Shown here: positions 34,473 to 43,660 of the stretch, piece by piece | How positions within the stretch are numbered: position 1 is the first letter of the stretch | Layout: every line of letters begins with the position of its first letter | Assembly: GCA_030433805.1 (NCBI GenBank) | Contig: JARUXA010000005.1 | Coordinates: forward strand, 62,001 to 126,000 | Source of the DNA: Sphingomonas sp. PsM26 | Lineage (GTDB): Bacteria > Pseudomonadota > Alphaproteobacteria > Sphingomonadales > Sphingomonadaceae | Length of the DNA stretch: 64,000 bases | Direction: 5' to 3' | Translations under genes and position numbers: made by a program | Notes under the pieces: generated by a model | Databases searched by the model: none | What the model was told of the DNA's origin: nothing | Seen by the model: the letters and a program-made list of their open reading frames with translations, nothing else

Positions 34473-35060
34473 ATGCTCGCTTGCGATGCGCTGGGTCCGT
34501 CATCGACACAACCGATCCTGAACTGGCTGGAGCGAGACAGTTGCGCACGGATGATCGTCGATGACGACCTTCTGGTGCATTGGATCAATGCCGCGGCCGA
34601 CGAGATCCTGCGGCATACCAGCGCGATCCGGATCACGAACGCCAAGTTGCGGATATCCAAGCGCGAACTATGTGATCCGTTCCTGCAATTCGTCCGGGGG
34701 TCGGGGGACGGGATCGCGCCATTCTGTCTGCATGTCAGTTTTGGCGAACATCTGCTGCTCACCGGGCAGCGCGTGCGCGGCACATCCGCGCAGCATCTTA
34801 CCGGCCTGACCCTGCGGCGAACGACGCGTCGCTATCTGTTGTACGGCGATGCGCTGGAAACCGCGTTCCGCTTGACCTCGACCGAGCGCAAGGTGCTGGA
34901 GTCGCTGTTCCTGGGCGAAACCGCGGACGAGGTGGGGGACCGTCTGCACATGTCGGTCGGCACCGTGCGGACCCATATCCGCCACATCTACAACAAGGTC
35001 GACGTCAACTCGCGCGAGGCGATGTTCTCGAAGCTTCTTCCCTACATCTCCTATCCCTGA
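34473..35060 (+). CDS. LuxR-type transcriptional regulator with PAS-like N-terminus
   Basis: A 195-residue protein. Residues 20-110 look like a small PAS-type sensor ('ARMIVDDDLLVHWINAAADE'), and residues 125-185 are a LuxR HTH: 'FRLTSTERKVLESLFLGETA' and 'MSVGTVRTHIRHIYNKVDV'. It is convergent with the tip-subunit gene of the pilus operon (12-base gap). It could govern the pilus or act globally; the sequence does not say. Confidence 0.75.
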   Translation: MLACDALGPSSTQPILNWLERDSCARMIVDDDLLVHWINAAADEILRHTSAIRITNAKLRISKRELCDPFLQFVRGSGDGIAPFCLHVSFGEHLLLTGQRVRGTSAQHLTGLTLRRTTRRYLLYGDALETAFRLTSTERKVLESLFLGETADEVGDRLHMSVGTVRTHIRHIYNKVDVNSREAMFSKLLPYISYP

Positions 35061-35072
35061 AGCCGATGCCCA

Positions 35073-35984
35073 TCAGAGCGCGCTGAGGACGATCGTCAGC
35101 GTGTCGCTGTACGTGCCAGCGAGATGCGGCCCGAGCGCGCCCAGCGTGATGTCGAGCGGGAGCGACGTGCCGGCCAACGTCCGTGGCGGATCGACGATGT
35201 CTTCCCAATGCTGCGTCAGGTCGACCGGAACGCCGCTCAGCGCCGCGGAATAAGCGATGCTGTCCATTTCGCGCAGATCGCCTTCCGGCAGCAATCGCCC
35301 GGCGTTGGCTGAATCGATCGTCAGTCGCGCGGTCGTATCGGCGCGGATCTGCAGGAAGACGCGACGGGTGGCATTGCTGGCGAGTACGCCGAAATCGACC
35401 TGCGCGACGCTTTGCCCCTGCCCGAACGTCGCGATCGCCCCGACGATATTCATTTGCGCGCGCGGGACCACGGCCAGCACGACGGAGACCGGCATCGGCG
35501 CGACCGTGGTGGCCAGCGCGCCGACGTCGCGCAGTTCCAGCGACAGCGGCGTGGCGTGCTCGCCGGCGGATGCGACCGCATCCTGCGTGACGATCGCCTG
35601 GATCGCGAGGCGAGTCCGCGTGCCGGGCTGCAGGCTTGCGCGCCACGTACCGGGCACGGCGGTCGGGACCAGCGCGGCATCGCCTGTGCTGGCGCTGAAG
35701 CCGACCTGCACGCCGGAACTGCCGATCATTGTGCTCGACACAGCGGTGCGGGTTTGATCCAGCAGGACGAATTCGACCTCGCAGGCGGCGTTTGCACGGT
35801 TTTCCACCTCGAACGTGATCCGCTCGACCGGACGGGTGAACGCAAAGGGATCGTAGTCGAGCCGCGCCATCGACGCGGTCGGGATCAGCGTCGCGTCGCA
35901 CGTGGCCGCGAACCCTGCATTCGGCACCGCAAGCGCGAGCGCAACGGCGATGCGTTTAGCGTACGATGCTAAGTTTGCCGACAT
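35073..35984 (-). CDS. Pilus tip-like minor subunit of a chaperone-usher system
   Basis: A 303-residue exported protein (signal peptide RIAVALALAVPNAGFA). The mature protein has an all-beta composition with alternating hydrophobic residues, two Cys near the N-terminal domain (in 'ATCDAT' and 'AACEVEF'), and a C-terminal half ending 'GTYSDTLTIVLSAL', the motif of a Csu/SCPU-type donor-strand pilin domain. Two-domain subunits that end such operons are typically tip adhesins. It begins at ATG 35984, overlapping the usher end by 29 bases. Confidence 0.68.
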   Translation of the reverse strand: MSANLASYAKRIAVALALAVPNAGFAATCDATLIPTASMARLDYDPFAFTRPVERITFEVENRANAACEVEFVLLDQTRTAVSSTMIGSSGVQVGFSASTGDAALVPTAVPGTWRASLQPGTRTRLAIQAIVTQDAVASAGEHATPLSLELRDVGALATTVAPMPVSVVLAVVPRAQMNIVGAIATFGQGQSVAQVDFGVLASNATRRVFLQIRADTTARLTIDSANAGRLLPEGDLREMDSIAYSAALSGVPVDLTQHWEDIVDPPRTLAGTSLPLDITLGALGPHLAGTYSDTLTIVLSAL

Positions 35985-38454
35985 CGACCATCCCCTGTGT
36001 ACCCTTGCGAATCTCGAACGCGGCGACCGCATTTCCACCGAGCAGCAGCTGATAGCGGCCCGGCGCGAGCCGGTCGGCGACGAAACGGCCACCGCGATTG
36101 GTGAAGAAGTTGCGCTCCTTCCAGGCCTTGCGCCGCGCCGGGTCGATCGGCTCGATCGTGCCCGCGGCAAGCGCGACCGGCCCGTCCGGCCCGATCAGGA
36201 AGCCGACCGCGATCAGGGATTCGTCGCTGCCGATCGGGAAGCGATACCCCGAGCCATATCCCGGAAAAACGTTGATCGTCGCCTGACCGAGGTCATAACC
36301 GATCGGGAGCGGATCGACGCGCAGGTCGTAGCGCCCGACACCGTACGCCCGCCCGATCGGGATCACGGCCGGCCCGAACAGTCCCGAGCGTGCGACCACC
36401 CGGTCGCCCGAGAAGATCGCCGCGCGCGATCCGCGCAACGTCCGGTGGACCGGCGCGATGATGAAGCCTTCGCTCGCCGCCCGCCCGACCCCGAAACTGC
36501 CGTCCGCAAAGCCGACGAAGCTGCGGATGTTCCAGTCGGACGCGTTGACGGTGCCGCCGCCCGGACCGTTCCGTTCGAGCCGGTTGTGGTTGAGGACGAG
36601 ATCGAAGCGATTGTTGACGTAGGCAAGCCGGCCCGACACCGCGGTCGCGTCCCGGTCCTGCGTATAGCGGATGGCGCCACTGAGCTCGTCGAGCCGTCCC
36701 TCGGGGGTGCGGCTGAGCTCGACTTCCTTTCGACCGGTGCCACTGTCGTAGCGGACGGTGGCATAATCGCGTCGGCCCAGCCGCAGCGAGACGCCGAGCG
36801 CGACCCGGTTGTCGGTGCGGCGTCCGTCGCGGAACACCACGCGCGCCCCCGTCACGTTGACGCCCAGCCGTCCGAAGCTGCGGCCCAGCGACAGATCGAC
36901 GCGGTAGCTGTCGGCACCGCCGTAGCGCGCCATGCTATAGCCCAGGCCCACCCCGGTGCTGATCGCGAAGGGTGCGATCCATTGCACTTGCAGGCCCGCC
37001 TCCAGCGCCTGGAAATTCTGCACGTCGAGCGCGAACGCATCGCGGAAGGCAGCGCTGCGGTACACCGCCGACCCGGCGATCCGCAGGTCACTCTTGCTGC
37101 GGAGCGAGAATTCCCCGCGGTAATCGAGCGATGCGGCAAAACCCGTTCCGCCCCCTTGCCGCGCCTTGCTTGCGGATGTTTCCACCTGCACGAACCCGAT
37201 CCGCGTGCCGAGGACCGCGACCCCGCCGACCTGAACGCCCAGCCTGGTCGCCTGCGCATTGGCCCCGAGTGTCAGCGTGTCGGATACGCCGTGGAACGCA
37301 TAGGCCGTCAGCGCGGGCGAAAGGCCGTAGCGAAGCTGACCGCGGTCGCGCACGCCGAGGGCAAAGCCATATTCGGTCAGCCCGGGGTTGATCAGGGTGT
37401 TCGTGTTGAACACATCGAAGTTTAGGATCTCGCGCTTTCCGCCGATATCCTCGACCACGAGCTGGACCTGGTTCGGCCCGTTGGCAAACGGGAAGTCGCC
37501 GATGTCATAGCGTCCGGGCGCAAGCCGGATGGTCTGCACGCGGACCTGGTTGACCAGCACGTCGACGCTCGATTCGCGATCGAGCGTGAATTGCTGCCGG
37601 CCGATCGGGCGGGTGTTCTGGAACGGGCGGATCGTGGAGTAGGCGCGTTCCACGCCGATACCGAGGATCCGTCCCGAACCCTGGAACGACGTCGAACTCG
37701 GGGTGAACTCGCCGACGGTCGCGCGGACGGCATGGTCGAACAGGTCGTGCGTCGCGCGAAACTCGCGGCGGCGCCAGCGATCGCCGTCAAACGTCGCGCC
37801 ACCGGTGAAGGTCACGCCGTCGAACCCGCCGGCGTTGACGATCCCGTCGATGTCCGCGCGTACCGGTTGCAGCCCGCCGCCCCGTCCGTAGACATAGCGT
37901 TGCCCCATGCCGACGTTGACCCCCGCGGCAAAACCCGCGGGGCGATCGAAGTCGGTGGGCACGGGCACCGCCTGTTGCGCGCCGAAACGCAAGGTCGCCG
38001 GCAAGGTCGCATCCGCGGCGAGCGTCCCCACGACTTCGAGTGCCAGACTGTCGAACGCGATGGCGAAGCCGTCGACGCGCAGATCGGCGAAGTCGACCTT
38101 CGTACGTCCCGCGATCCTTGCCGTAAGCGCGGCAATCAGTTCAGCGCCGACGACCGGCTTGAGCAACGCCAGCAGCCGCGCCGCGTCGATCTCGCCGTCG
38201 CCCTTGGGATCGACCGCGATACTGATCGTGCCGAGGAACTTGTCGTTGACCTTGAGCGACACTTCCAGCGGAATGCGGACCGGTCCGATCCGGCCAACTG
38301 CGGAGGCCGCGTTGGGCGCGCCGTTCGCTTGGGGTTCCGCTGATGTCGTATCGCGCGTGAGGGCACCGGCGGGGAAGGCGGCGATGAGGGCGGCGCAGAT
38401 GGCCGGCGCCGCCGCAAGCTGGACCGGGTGTCGACACCCCCCCGCGCATGTCAT
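35956..38454 (-). CDS. Fimbrial outer-membrane usher protein
   Basis: An 832-residue FimD/PapC/CsuD-like usher that forms the assembly pore in the outer membrane. Seen: a secretion signal, an N-terminal chaperone-binding region, a 24-strand-type barrel with repeated 'YDIGDFPFANGPNQVQLVVE' and 'GPGLTEYGFALG'-like segments, and C-terminal plug-like domains ending 'PGRYQLLLGGNAVAAFEIRK'. Length fits the family (about 800-870). It follows the chaperone gene by a few bases and overlaps the tip gene, so chaperone, usher and tip form one unit. Confidence 0.88.
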   Translation of the reverse strand: MTCAGGCRHPVQLAAAPAICAALIAAFPAGALTRDTTSAEPQANGAPNAASAVGRIGPVRIPLEVSLKVNDKFLGTISIAVDPKGDGEIDAARLLALLKPVVGAELIAALTARIAGRTKVDFADLRVDGFAIAFDSLALEVVGTLAADATLPATLRFGAQQAVPVPTDFDRPAGFAAGVNVGMGQRYVYGRGGGLQPVRADIDGIVNAGGFDGVTFTGGATFDGDRWRRREFRATHDLFDHAVRATVGEFTPSSTSFQGSGRILGIGVERAYSTIRPFQNTRPIGRQQFTLDRESSVDVLVNQVRVQTIRLAPGRYDIGDFPFANGPNQVQLVVEDIGGKREILNFDVFNTNTLINPGLTEYGFALGVRDRGQLRYGLSPALTAYAFHGVSDTLTLGANAQATRLGVQVGGVAVLGTRIGFVQVETSASKARQGGGTGFAASLDYRGEFSLRSKSDLRIAGSAVYRSAAFRDAFALDVQNFQALEAGLQVQWIAPFAISTGVGLGYSMARYGGADSYRVDLSLGRSFGRLGVNVTGARVVFRDGRRTDNRVALGVSLRLGRRDYATVRYDSGTGRKEVELSRTPEGRLDELSGAIRYTQDRDATAVSGRLAYVNNRFDLVLNHNRLERNGPGGGTVNASDWNIRSFVGFADGSFGVGRAASEGFIIAPVHRTLRGSRAAIFSGDRVVARSGLFGPAVIPIGRAYGVGRYDLRVDPLPIGYDLGQATINVFPGYGSGYRFPIGSDESLIAVGFLIGPDGPVALAAGTIEPIDPARRKAWKERNFFTNRGGRFVADRLAPGRYQLLLGGNAVAAFEIRKGTQGMVDVGKLSIVR

Positions 38455-38457
38455 GGC

Positions 38458-39213
38458 TCACTGGACGGTGATGGTCGGTTTGATCGCACCGACGAGACCG
38501 GTCAGATTCTTGGCAAGAACGCGGGCATCCCGCGACTGTCGCGGCATGAACGCGGAAAAGCCGCCGACCTGAAGATCGTCCGACGCGACCGTTACGGTCT
38601 TGCCGGCGGTATCGGTCAGCTTGACATCGGTGGCGTTGAGGATCGCGATGCCGGTGCCTTCGTTGTCGATCTTGAGCAACAGGTCGCCATTGGCCGCGCG
38701 TCCGGTATCCACGACGGTGATCACCGGCTTGGCAGCATCGGGCGAAACGATGATGTGGCTGAGGAAGTTGAAGCTGACCTTGACGTCCGAGGCGGCACCC
38801 GACGCGCCCTTCGCCAGCATGGCCCCCGGCGCGGCGACCGGCAATTGCGACACCCGGACACCGTACATCCGCGCTTCGGTCAACGCCGCATCCCCGATGT
38901 AGCGGACCTGCACGGTCTGTTCCTTGCCCGGCGCGATCGAGGTTTGTGCCGGATACACCAGCATGTCCTTGTCTTCGTCCACGCGAGTCGGCGTTCCCGC
39001 GCGGTCTGCCGTGGCCCGGAACGCGGTCAGTTCGAGCGTGATCGGCACCGACCCGGAATTCTTGATCGCCATCGTCAGATGCGCCTTGGCACCCGCCGGT
39101 GCGATCGTCGCGAGCATCGGCTGGACCTGATATCCTTGCGCGACGCTGGCGACCGGCATTGCCACGCCCAGCAGCGATGCGATCCCGCGTACGAAAGCTG
39201 TGGTCACGATCAT
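38458..39213 (-). CDS. Periplasmic pilus-assembly chaperone
   Basis: A 251-residue exported chaperone with two immunoglobulin-like domains. The N-terminal domain has 'HLTMAIKNSGSVPITLELTA' and the hydrophobic F1-type strands, and the second has 'LLLKIDNEGTGIAILNATDV'. It delivers pilin subunits to the usher by donor-strand complementation. Signal peptide about 1-26. Its stop lies 3 bases before the usher start. Confidence 0.82.
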   Translation of the reverse strand: MIVTTAFVRGIASLLGVAMPVASVAQGYQVQPMLATIAPAGAKAHLTMAIKNSGSVPITLELTAFRATADRAGTPTRVDEDKDMLVYPAQTSIAPGKEQTVQVRYIGDAALTEARMYGVRVSQLPVAAPGAMLAKGASGAASDVKVSFNFLSHIIVSPDAAKPVITVVDTGRAANGDLLLKIDNEGTGIAILNATDVKLTDTAGKTVTVASDDLQVGGFSAFMPRQSRDARVLAKNLTGLVGAIKPTITVQ

Positions 39214-39241
39214 TCCCCCTGTACACGACGAGACAAAGGCA

Positions 39242-39262
39242 GGAGCGGGACCCCCCCGCTCC
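39242..39262 (-). promoter_or_regulatory. GC-rich hairpin between pilin and chaperone genes
   Basis: GGAGCGGG (39242-39249) and CCCGCTCC (39255-39262) form a perfect 8-bp stem with a 5-base loop in the 68-base gap between the pilin stop and the chaperone start. On the transcribed strand TGCCTTTGTC follows. It may act as an attenuator or 3' stabiliser that makes pilin mRNA more abundant than the rest of the operon. Confidence 0.5.
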
Positions 39263-39281
39263 CGCCAGGTCGATCAGCCGA

Positions 39282-39839
39282 TCAGACCGAAGTTGCCGTG
39301 AAGGTGAACGTCTCGGTGTAGGTGCCCGCGGGCGCAGCGTTCGCCGAGAAGTTCTGCGACGTCGGCGTGTTGTTGGTGTCCGCCGCGACGTTCATGTTGA
39401 GCGACAGGACCAGCGGAATCCCGTTGGCGATCCCCTGGGTATAGCCGGTGCGCGACCGGGTGAACTGGTTGACGTTTTCCTGTCCAGTCCCCGGGAAGGT
39501 GTCATGCGCGGCGATCGCGAAAGCGCTGTCGCTGGGGGAATCGAGGATGAGATCATAGTTGATCCGCTGCGTGACGCCGCCGACTACCTGCGTGAGATCC
39601 CCGTTGGTCGATCCGACGATCAGCTTGGTGCCGGATGCGGAATTGCAGGACAACCGCAAGTTGGCGACGGTTTGCTGGTTCGCCATGGCGATCGAGGCGG
39701 TGCCGCTGGACACGTTGCTCAGCGCGACGTTGCAATAGGGCGCGACGACGCCCTGAACGGTCAGGCTTTCGGCAAAGGCCGGCGCACTGGCGAGACATGC
39801 TGCAGCCGCAGCGGATGCGAGGATGATGGCTTTCTTCAT
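39282..39839 (-). CDS. Major pilin subunit (spore-coat-U/Csu-type)
   Basis: A 185-residue secreted subunit. The signal peptide is MKKAIILASAAAAACLASAP AFA (22-23 residues). The mature chain is beta-rich, begins 'ESLTVQGVVAPYCNVAL', has two Cys for one disulfide, and ends 'AGTYTETFTFTATSV', the C-terminal strand used for chaperone pairing. Length is typical of fimbrial subunits. ATG 39839 follows AGGGAGA; the longer frame from 39878 is not needed. It is the first gene of the pilus operon. The 272 bases upstream (39840-40111) must hold the promoter; I see no further gene there. Confidence 0.8.
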   Translation of the reverse strand: MKKAIILASAAAAACLASAPAFAESLTVQGVVAPYCNVALSNVSSGTASIAMANQQTVANLRLSCNSASGTKLIVGSTNGDLTQVVGGVTQRINYDLILDSPSDSAFAIAAHDTFPGTGQENVNQFTRSRTGYTQGIANGIPLVLSLNMNVAADTNNTPTSQNFSANAAPAGTYTETFTFTATSV

Positions 39840-40111
39840 GACGACTCTCCCTTGGTGACGAACGCTGCCCACGCACATTGCGGGCAGGGATGTCGCAACG
39901 GTGGAACCACGGCGACATTCGTACGTTAGGGCGGCGAAATCGGGGTCGCGCCTACAGGGTTGCCTATATCAAATTGAGTAAGTGACTCCGCCATGGCCGA
40001 ACTTGGGCCATGACCTCTGGTGGTCTGGCGCAGGTACGCTACGGGCGTCGCAGCCCAGCCCCGTAGCCAGCCGGTCATTCGAGCCTTACTCGTTCTGTCG
40101 AACGCCATGTT

Positions 40112-41173
40112 TTACAGGAGTTTTCGCTTCCGCCGCTTGCTCTGACTGATGTTCCACCTCGTCCGCCAGAAGCCATACACCGCCAGGCTACCAAGCAGCG
40201 TCAGTACGATGCCCGACACGGTCATGGCGAGTTTCCATGCAATGCCGCCGGTCTTGGCAGCGTGCACCGGGTAAAGTTTCTCGCGGATCGATGCCGCCGT
40301 TCCCCGGGTCGCTGGATCGTCTTGGGCCACGATCGTCAGCGTAGCCGGATCGGCGTAAACGAACGTCCGTCCGTTCGGTGTCCATTCGAACGATTGGCGG
40401 AGGCGCAGCACGACGGGCGTGCCGGGCTTGCGCGGCATTTGCAGGCGGCGAAGTTCGGCACCAGGAAACATCGCGGCAGCAGCGGTGAAAAGCGGCTTCA
40501 GGTCATGCGTGGATGGCGTGACCCGGACACTGTCGACTTTGGGTGGGTGCGCCCGTGTTTCGGCAAGCAAGGGCCCGCCCAGCGCGGGAAAAACCATCAG
40601 AACGCCCGTCACCAGCGACACGAGCAGCAACGGTGCCGTCAGGGCGCCCATGTCCCGGTGGTGATGGACGATTGCGCCGGGCTTCATCGTTGCGGGCCAT
40701 AGCCGCAGGCCGAAGCGGCTGCGCATCCGCCACCACAGGATCAATCCGGTAATGAGGAAGAACAGGCCCGTCAGCCCGGCAACCCCTGTCATCGTCTCGC
40801 CAGCATCGCCGATCAGAAGGTGATGATGGAGATCGAACACCCACAATTCCGGTCGCTGCCATGACGAGGACCAGCGTTCGACCGTCTCGCCGGCCTGACT
40901 GACATAGGCACCGCTGCCGTCTGCGAAGAGGACCTGATGCACGCCCAGACCGTCGCCTGCGAAGGTGATGCGGTCGATCGGGGACGGTGCTTGCGATACT
41001 GCGCCGACCGCCCGGGCCAGCGATCCCGGATCGGGACGGACTGTATCGCCGGCGTGCGCCACGAAGGTCAGCTGGTTCCGCCAGACGAGCAGCGTACCGG
41101 TGAGACCCAGTACCGCCAGCAGCAGGCCGCCGATCGCGCCGATCCAGCGATGCAACAGGGACAGGATGCGCAT
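40112..41173 (-). CDS. PepSY-type inner-membrane protein (siderophore/iron-reduction associated)
   Basis: A 353-residue protein with four membrane helices: near residues 5-30 (LLHRWIGAIGGLLLAVLGLTG), 130-150 (GLTGLFFLITGLILWWR), 180-205, and near the C-terminus. 'HRW', 'FDLHHHLLIGDAG' and 'VHHHRDMG' carry membrane-flanking His pairs seen in PepSY reductases that reduce ferric siderophores in the periplasm and bind haem. ATG 41173 shares a base with the receptor stop (TGATG), which couples the two. Confidence 0.82.
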   Translation of the reverse strand: MRILSLLHRWIGAIGGLLLAVLGLTGTLLVWRNQLTFVAHAGDTVRPDPGSLARAVGAVSQAPSPIDRITFAGDGLGVHQVLFADGSGAYVSQAGETVERWSSSWQRPELWVFDLHHHLLIGDAGETMTGVAGLTGLFFLITGLILWWRMRSRFGLRLWPATMKPGAIVHHHRDMGALTAPLLLVSLVTGVLMVFPALGGPLLAETRAHPPKVDSVRVTPSTHDLKPLFTAAAAMFPGAELRRLQMPRKPGTPVVLRLRQSFEWTPNGRTFVYADPATLTIVAQDDPATRGTAASIREKLYPVHAAKTGGIAWKLAMTVSGIVLTLLGSLAVYGFWRTRWNISQSKRRKRKLL

Positions 41174-43305
41174 CAAAAGCCGGCCTGCCAGCTCAACGTG
41201 AAGTTGCGACCCCGCCCGGTATAGAAGCGCGCATTGTCGGTCGGACCCTGCGTATCGCTATAGTAAGTGACGTAATCGGTATTGCCGAGATTCTGAACGC
41301 TCAACATCGCGCGACCGACCGGGAGTTCATAGGCGACATACGCGTCGAACAGCCGATAGCCGACGAAGTCGTTGGCGATCGGCTGTCCCTGGAAGCGGCG
41401 GGAAAAATAATAGCGTCCCTGTACCCGTGCACTCAGGCGGCCGCGGCTATAATCCAGGTTGAGGTTCAGACGATCGGGCGAGATGTTGGCGCCGTCCAGA
41501 TCGGCATCGAGAATGCCATCGGCATTGGTGTCGGTGCGCCCGTTCAGATGGCTGAAACCAGTGCCAACCTTGAGACCGGGCAGCGGGGTGCGAACAGCAA
41601 GGTTCAGTTCCAGACCCTCGATGTCGATCGGCTGGCGTGCAACGTTGAAGAACCCGTCGCTGCTGCGGACGAGCACCTGGCCCAGATCGCTCGACGACCA
41701 ATAATAGGTCACGCTGGCGTCCAGCGGCCCTTGTTTCACTTCGACGCCGATCTCGCGGTTGTTCGAGATCACCGGGGTCAGATCGAGAAAGTCGGCGATC
41801 CGGACGTTCGGCTGGCTGATACCGCGCAGGACACGCCCAATGTCGGCGATCGTGTAACCCTCGGCATAGTTGCCATAGGCGCGGATACCCTTGACCGGCT
41901 CCAGCACGACACCGCCGTTCCACAATGCGCGGTCGAAGGACGGCTTGCCGCCAATGACGGCCCGCGCGCTGGCACTCGCAAGCGTCGTATAGTCAGGGAT
42001 ATCGAGCTGTACGGTCTCGTAGCGGACCCCGCCTGCGACCCTGACGACACCATCGAACAGTTTGAGATTGGCCTGGCCGAACGGCGCGAGGCTGCGAAAA
42101 TCGGTTTGCGGAACCCATGTGCGGCCGGTCTGCACCAGATCCTGCTTGGTGCGGTCGATCAACGCATCGAACCCGGCGGTCAGCGTCAGTGCCTTGAGCC
42201 CCGGCACCGTGCGTTCATAGCTGATCTTACCGCCGAGCTTGCGCGAGACGTTGCGCGACTGGTCGAACAACGTGCCAACCGGAGCGATCCTCGCATCCTG
42301 AAACGTCGCGAGGACACCACCGGCGAACGTGTCGCTGGTCCGGTTGTAAAAGCCCTGAAGCGTGAACGCCCCGCCGAGCACATTGCCGTCGGTCAGCGAT
42401 GCCGACACCATCTCAGCCAGGCCTGTGGAGGGTTGGCCCGGCGTTTCGCCGCGCCGGCTGGTGGCGGGGATGCCCAGAGTCCGGTCGCCGTCGACCGCGA
42501 CATAGTGATTGTTGCCCTCCAGCTTGAAGCGGTTGGCGATCACCTCGAACCGGGCGGTGTCGGACAGGTCGACGCCGACCCGGCCAAAGAAGGCCAGGCT
42601 GTCCGTATCCTGAATTTCGCTCTGGTTGCCGTCGAGGCCGATGCGCCGCCTACGGCCATCGACGAAGACGCCGCGCCGCTCGAACGCAATGCCGCCGGTC
42701 GCATCGAACCGGCCGCTGCGCATATTGACGAGGCCGGCGACCTTCCCGCCGAGCGACGACCCTGCGAAATCGTCGCCGCTGTTACCCTGAAGCAGCGTGC
42801 GTCCGCTCCAGCCGTTTTGCTTCGGCGCGCTCGCGGTGACCTGATTGACGACGCCGCCGGTCGCACCAATGCCCTGCAGGGCGTTGGAGCCGTAGATCAC
42901 TTCGACGCGGTCGATGAAAAAGGGATCGATGGTATAGCCGTCGCGTGCGCCGTCCCGGATCGGCGTGCTCTGCGGAATGCCGTTGATCGCATAGAGCGGC
43001 GAGCGACCGCGCAGCGTTTCGCCAAAGCCGGTAATCTTCTCGCGTGTGGGCGAGAAGGCCGGCAGCAGCGCCGAGATCGCATCGACGACCGAGCCGGACA
43101 CCGCGACCTGACGCGACAGCGTCTCGCGGTCGATCACGTCCACGGTCAGGGGCAGCGCGCTGGCCGGCAGGTTCGTGCGTGCAGCCGTTACCACGATATC
43201 TTCCGGTCGGGTGTCGTCCGCACCATTGGCGGCCTGTATCTCCTGTGCGCTCGCGATGCTCGTCGACATGACACTGGCGACGATCATGCCCAATGCGATC
43301 TTCAT
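41173..43305 (-). CDS. TonB-dependent receptor, probably for a ferric siderophore
   Basis: A 710-residue outer-membrane receptor. It shows a signal peptide, the TonB-box region 'EDIVVTAARTN', a plug with 'GFGETLRGRSPLYAINGIPQ' and 'VEVIYGSNALQGIGATGGVV', and a barrel ending 'GRGRNFTLSWQAGF' with terminal Phe. The size, the coupled PepSY reductase and the Fur-box-like site 44 bases upstream of the ATG all favour iron uptake. Which siderophore is not readable. Confidence 0.88.
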   Translation of the reverse strand: MKIALGMIVASVMSTSIASAQEIQAANGADDTRPEDIVVTAARTNLPASALPLTVDVIDRETLSRQVAVSGSVVDAISALLPAFSPTREKITGFGETLRGRSPLYAINGIPQSTPIRDGARDGYTIDPFFIDRVEVIYGSNALQGIGATGGVVNQVTASAPKQNGWSGRTLLQGNSGDDFAGSSLGGKVAGLVNMRSGRFDATGGIAFERRGVFVDGRRRRIGLDGNQSEIQDTDSLAFFGRVGVDLSDTARFEVIANRFKLEGNNHYVAVDGDRTLGIPATSRRGETPGQPSTGLAEMVSASLTDGNVLGGAFTLQGFYNRTSDTFAGGVLATFQDARIAPVGTLFDQSRNVSRKLGGKISYERTVPGLKALTLTAGFDALIDRTKQDLVQTGRTWVPQTDFRSLAPFGQANLKLFDGVVRVAGGVRYETVQLDIPDYTTLASASARAVIGGKPSFDRALWNGGVVLEPVKGIRAYGNYAEGYTIADIGRVLRGISQPNVRIADFLDLTPVISNNREIGVEVKQGPLDASVTYYWSSSDLGQVLVRSSDGFFNVARQPIDIEGLELNLAVRTPLPGLKVGTGFSHLNGRTDTNADGILDADLDGANISPDRLNLNLDYSRGRLSARVQGRYYFSRRFQGQPIANDFVGYRLFDAYVAYELPVGRAMLSVQNLGNTDYVTYYSDTQGPTDNARFYTGRGRNFTLSWQAGF

Positions 43306-43348
43306 TCTATTCCCCTTTGCGGAGGCGGTAGAAGCATATCAAGCTAAT

Positions 43349-43363
43349 TGCAATCGTTTCGCA
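43349..43363 (-). promoter_or_regulatory. Fur-box-like imperfect palindrome
   Basis: TGCAATCGTTTCGCA (plus strand) is an imperfect 7-1-7 palindrome with matching TGC/GCA ends, resembling the TGCGAATNATTCGCA form of Fur boxes. It lies 44 bases upstream of the receptor start, where a repressor would block transcription. The rest of 43364-43660 holds no supported gene. Confidence 0.45.
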
Positions 43364-43660
43364 TTAGCAGATTGCTGGGAGGTAGTGGGGTCGTCGTTCT
43401 CGCACGATAGGGGTAAGCGACGCGTATTCCCACGTTCCTTACGGACACTGCTCTACACAAGCGAGCGAGGTCTGGCAGGCAGGCTTGACGAGCTCGAACT
43501 GCACGGGATGTCTGGTTTTCGGCTGAACCACGATTGCGCGGTGCCGCATTCGGTCGTCAGCAATGGTGTCACGCTGCCCCCCAAAGCGCGAGAAACGAGC
43601 GAAAGCTGCACTCTGAACGCGCGTGACAGGTCTCAATATCTTAGGGGAAGGCGGCAGCGA

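Noticed and set aside
41548..43347. 599-codon plus-strand frame opposite the siderophore receptor
   Set aside because: Shadow of a clear TonB-dependent receptor; composition typical of a reverse frame.
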